Positions 13,280-14,278 of a stretch of 14,278 nt of DNA are shown one piece after another. The stretch spans positions 1 to 14,278 of the forward strand of contig JAUVEX010000011.1 in NCBI GenBank assembly GCA_030594585.1, written 5' to 3'. The stretch is from an archaeon. GTDB lineage: Archaea; EX4484-52; B79-G9. The position numbers and the translations under genes are program-made. Position 1 is the first letter of the stretch; every line of letters starts with the position of its first letter. The notes below the pieces were generated by a model. That model had not been told where the DNA came from. It saw only the letters and a list, made by a program, of their open reading frames with translations, and searched no databases.

Positions 13280-13618
13280 ATGATGAAACAACAGGAAGAA
13301 ATTATGATTCAATATCAGCAATTACAGCAGCAGCTTCAGACAATAATGATGCAAAAAGAGCAGTACCGAATACAGCTTGCAGAATTTGAAAAAGCAGCAG
13401 ATGATCTTAAAAATACAAAAAGTGATGAAATATTTAAGGTCTCAGGCACAATACTTATAAAAAGCAGCAAAAAAGCCGTTCAAAAAGATCTTGAAGAGCA
13501 AAAAGAGACACTCGATGTTCGGATGAAAACATTTGACAAGCAGGAAAATCTTTTAAGGGACAAGCTTATGGAAGTGCAGAAAAAACTTTCACCGGCTGAC
13601 GGGAAAACAGCGCAATAA
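13280..13618 (+). CDS. pfdB: Prefoldin subunit beta
   Basis: The product is the beta subunit of the hexameric chaperone prefoldin (alpha2beta4), which captures unfolded proteins and passes them to the thermosome. Its 112 residues form two long coiled-coil helices (about 1-45 and 66-102) joined by a beta-hairpin with DEIFKVSGTILIKSSK (about 49-64), the standard beta-prefoldin layout. The N-terminal coil is rich in Gln and Met. The ribosome binding site GAGGTG at 13266-13271 places the start at either of two adjacent ATGs (13280, 13283). A TATA-like CCATATATTTT at about 13254-13264 may give an extra promoter. Confidence 0.93.
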   Translation: MMKQQEEIMIQYQQLQQQLQTIMMQKEQYRIQLAEFEKAADDLKNTKSDEIFKVSGTILIKSSKKAVQKDLEEQKETLDVRMKTFDKQENLLRDKLMEVQKKLSPADGKTAQ

Positions 13619-13631
13619 GGGGATGGTATTC

Positions 13632-13757
13632 ATGGCAAAAACAAAATTTGTATGCGATACATGCGGAAAAGAAACCCATGTTGATACAAAAGAGGTATCT
13701 CTTGAAGCATTCAAAGACCCTGAATGCTGCGGAAAGAAGATGTTTATAGCAAGTTAA
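13632..13757 (+). CDS. Very small zinc-ribbon-like protein (41 aa)
   Basis: The product starts MAKTKFVCDTCGKE and carries Cys8-x2-Cys11, then after a 20-residue charged segment Cys32-Cys33 in PECCGKKMFIA. Four cysteines in two pairs suggest one zinc site, though the second pair is adjacent instead of CxxC, which is unusual for a ribbon. GGGGATGG just upstream is a good ribosome binding site, and the start lies 13 bases after the prefoldin stop, which favours a real co-transcribed gene. No family is firmly recognised; similar tiny ribbons in archaea are mostly uncharacterised and may bind RNA or proteins. The gene's stop overlaps the TATA element of the following archaeosortase gene. Confidence 0.75.
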   Translation: MAKTKFVCDTCGKETHVDTKEVSLEAFKDPECCGKKMFIAS

Positions 13758-13760
13758 GGA

Positions 13761-13766
13761 TATAAA
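13761..13766 (+). promoter_or_regulatory. TATA box of the archaeosortase gene
   Basis: TATAAA lies four bases after the stop of the 41-residue gene. It is 20 bases before the ATG at 13781 and 29 before the in-frame ATG at 13790. The second spacing fits a leaderless start better, so the true N-terminus may be MNPFLKIAK. Confidence 0.45.
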
Positions 13767-13780
13767 CACGCGAATTCTTA

Positions 13781-14278
13781 ATGAACTTTATGAATCCATT
13801 TCTAAAAATCGCAAAATGTTGGGATTCTTTTGAAAAAAAAGTCACGAAAAAATTCACAGCGACACAATTAAGGCTTTGGGACGCGCTTGTGTTTGTTGCG
13901 CGGTTTATGCTTTTGGCAATTCCTTTTTATTTTGTGTTGTGGATTAATTTCGATGCGTATTTTCTGCAAGTTCTGACTGCTAAAACAGTTGCTTATCTTT
14001 TAGGCATTCTTAAGGTGGTTGTTGGGCTTCAGGGACACATACTCTATATACCTCAAGCAGAATGGACTGTTGAGATAATAAAAGACTGTGTTGGCTGGAA
14101 ATCTGTAATGGCGTTGTGGGGGCTAATTTTTGCAACAAGAAACATCGATTTCAAAAAAAGAATTTATGGCGCTGTTTTCGGGGTTCCCTTAATTTTTGCA
14201 GGCAATGTGATAAGAATTACATCATCTATTTGGCTTTCACTTTTGATCGGTCTTGACAAATTCTCACTAATTCATGAT
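13781..14278 (+). CDS. Exosortase/archaeosortase family transpeptidase, 3' truncated
   Basis: The frame is open to the right edge, giving 166 residues of a polytopic membrane protein. Helices lie at about 36-55, 66-83, 108-118 and 129-155. The three active-site residues of the exosortase/archaeosortase family are visible: Cys103 in KDCVGWKS, Arg145 in GNVIRI and His165 near the right edge (FSLIHD). Members of the family recognise proteins with a C-terminal tripartite tag (short motif, membrane helix, basic cluster), remove the tag and join the protein to a lipid or cell-surface anchor. The N-terminal basic region (LKIAKCWDSFEKKVTKKF) is cytoplasmic. The start is either the ATG at 13781 or the one at 13790. 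No substrate with such a tail is visible in this window. The subfamily (ArtA, ArtE and others) cannot be set from a fragment. Confidence 0.9.
   Translation, partial: MNFMNPFLKIAKCWDSFEKKVTKKFTATQLRLWDALVFVARFMLLAIPFYFVLWINFDAYFLQVLTAKTVAYLLGILKVVVGLQGHILYIPQAEWTVEIIKDCVGWKSVMALWGLIFATRNIDFKKRIYGAVFGVPLIFAGNVIRITSSIWLSLLIGLDKFSLIHD

Noticed and set aside
1..14278. CRISPR arrays, tRNAs, rRNA, insertion sequences or prophage
   Set aside because: No regularly spaced repeats, no tRNA-like cloverleaf arms or conserved rRNA stretches and no transposase-like motif were seen by eye; a short RNA could still be missed without a covariance search.

Overview
The window is archaeal. It carries the archaeal exosome genes rrp4, rrp41 and rrp42 in a row, followed by ribosomal protein L37Ae, RNA polymerase subunit RpoP, KEOPS subunit Pcc1 and prefoldin beta. 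Other archaeal signs are TATA-box promoters about 25-30 nt before apparently leaderless genes, GGTGAT-type ribosome binding sites, a UPF0200 kinase-like protein and an archaeosortase/exosortase-family protein. The DNA is AT-rich. The many short membrane or unrecognised proteins, and the lack of SBDS or proteasome genes next to rrp4, fit an uncultivated (possibly DPANN) lineage. That placement is inference.

Left part (1-4277): the C-terminal part of a secretion/pilus-type VirB11-like ATPase, cut by the window edge, faces two tandem minus-strand genes. These two encode Trp-rich proteins that look like diverged paralogs of each other. A divergent AT-rich promoter region follows. It leads rightwards into a small four-helix membrane protein and then a large 607-residue soluble protein of unknown function with its own promoter.

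Middle part (4339-9870, all minus strand): reading leftwards from 9870, the genes are a UPF0173/UlaG-like metallo-beta-lactamase hydrolase, a 66-residue one-helix membrane protein, a UPF0200 P-loop protein, a Yip1-domain membrane protein with extra N- and C-terminal domains, an AlkA/OGG-like HhH-GPD DNA glycosylase, and a 619-residue zinc-ribbon protein with one membrane helix and a large ectodomain. Most have an individual TATA-like box, so this is probably a run of small transcription units and not one operon.

Right part (9871-14278, plus strand): after a 265-bp divergent intergenic region comes the predicted exosome superoperon, rrp4-rrp41-rrp42-rpl37ae-rpoP-pcc1-pfdB. It links RNA degradation/processing, translation, transcription, tRNA t6A modification and protein folding. 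Next are a 41-residue zinc-binding protein and an archaeosortase gene truncated by the right edge, which shows the Cys, Arg and His residues expected of that family.

No rRNA, tRNA, CRISPR, insertion sequence or phage gene was recognised. The least explained items are the paired Trp-rich paralogs, the 607-residue protein, the ectodomain of the 619-residue protein, and the archaeosortase without a visible substrate.
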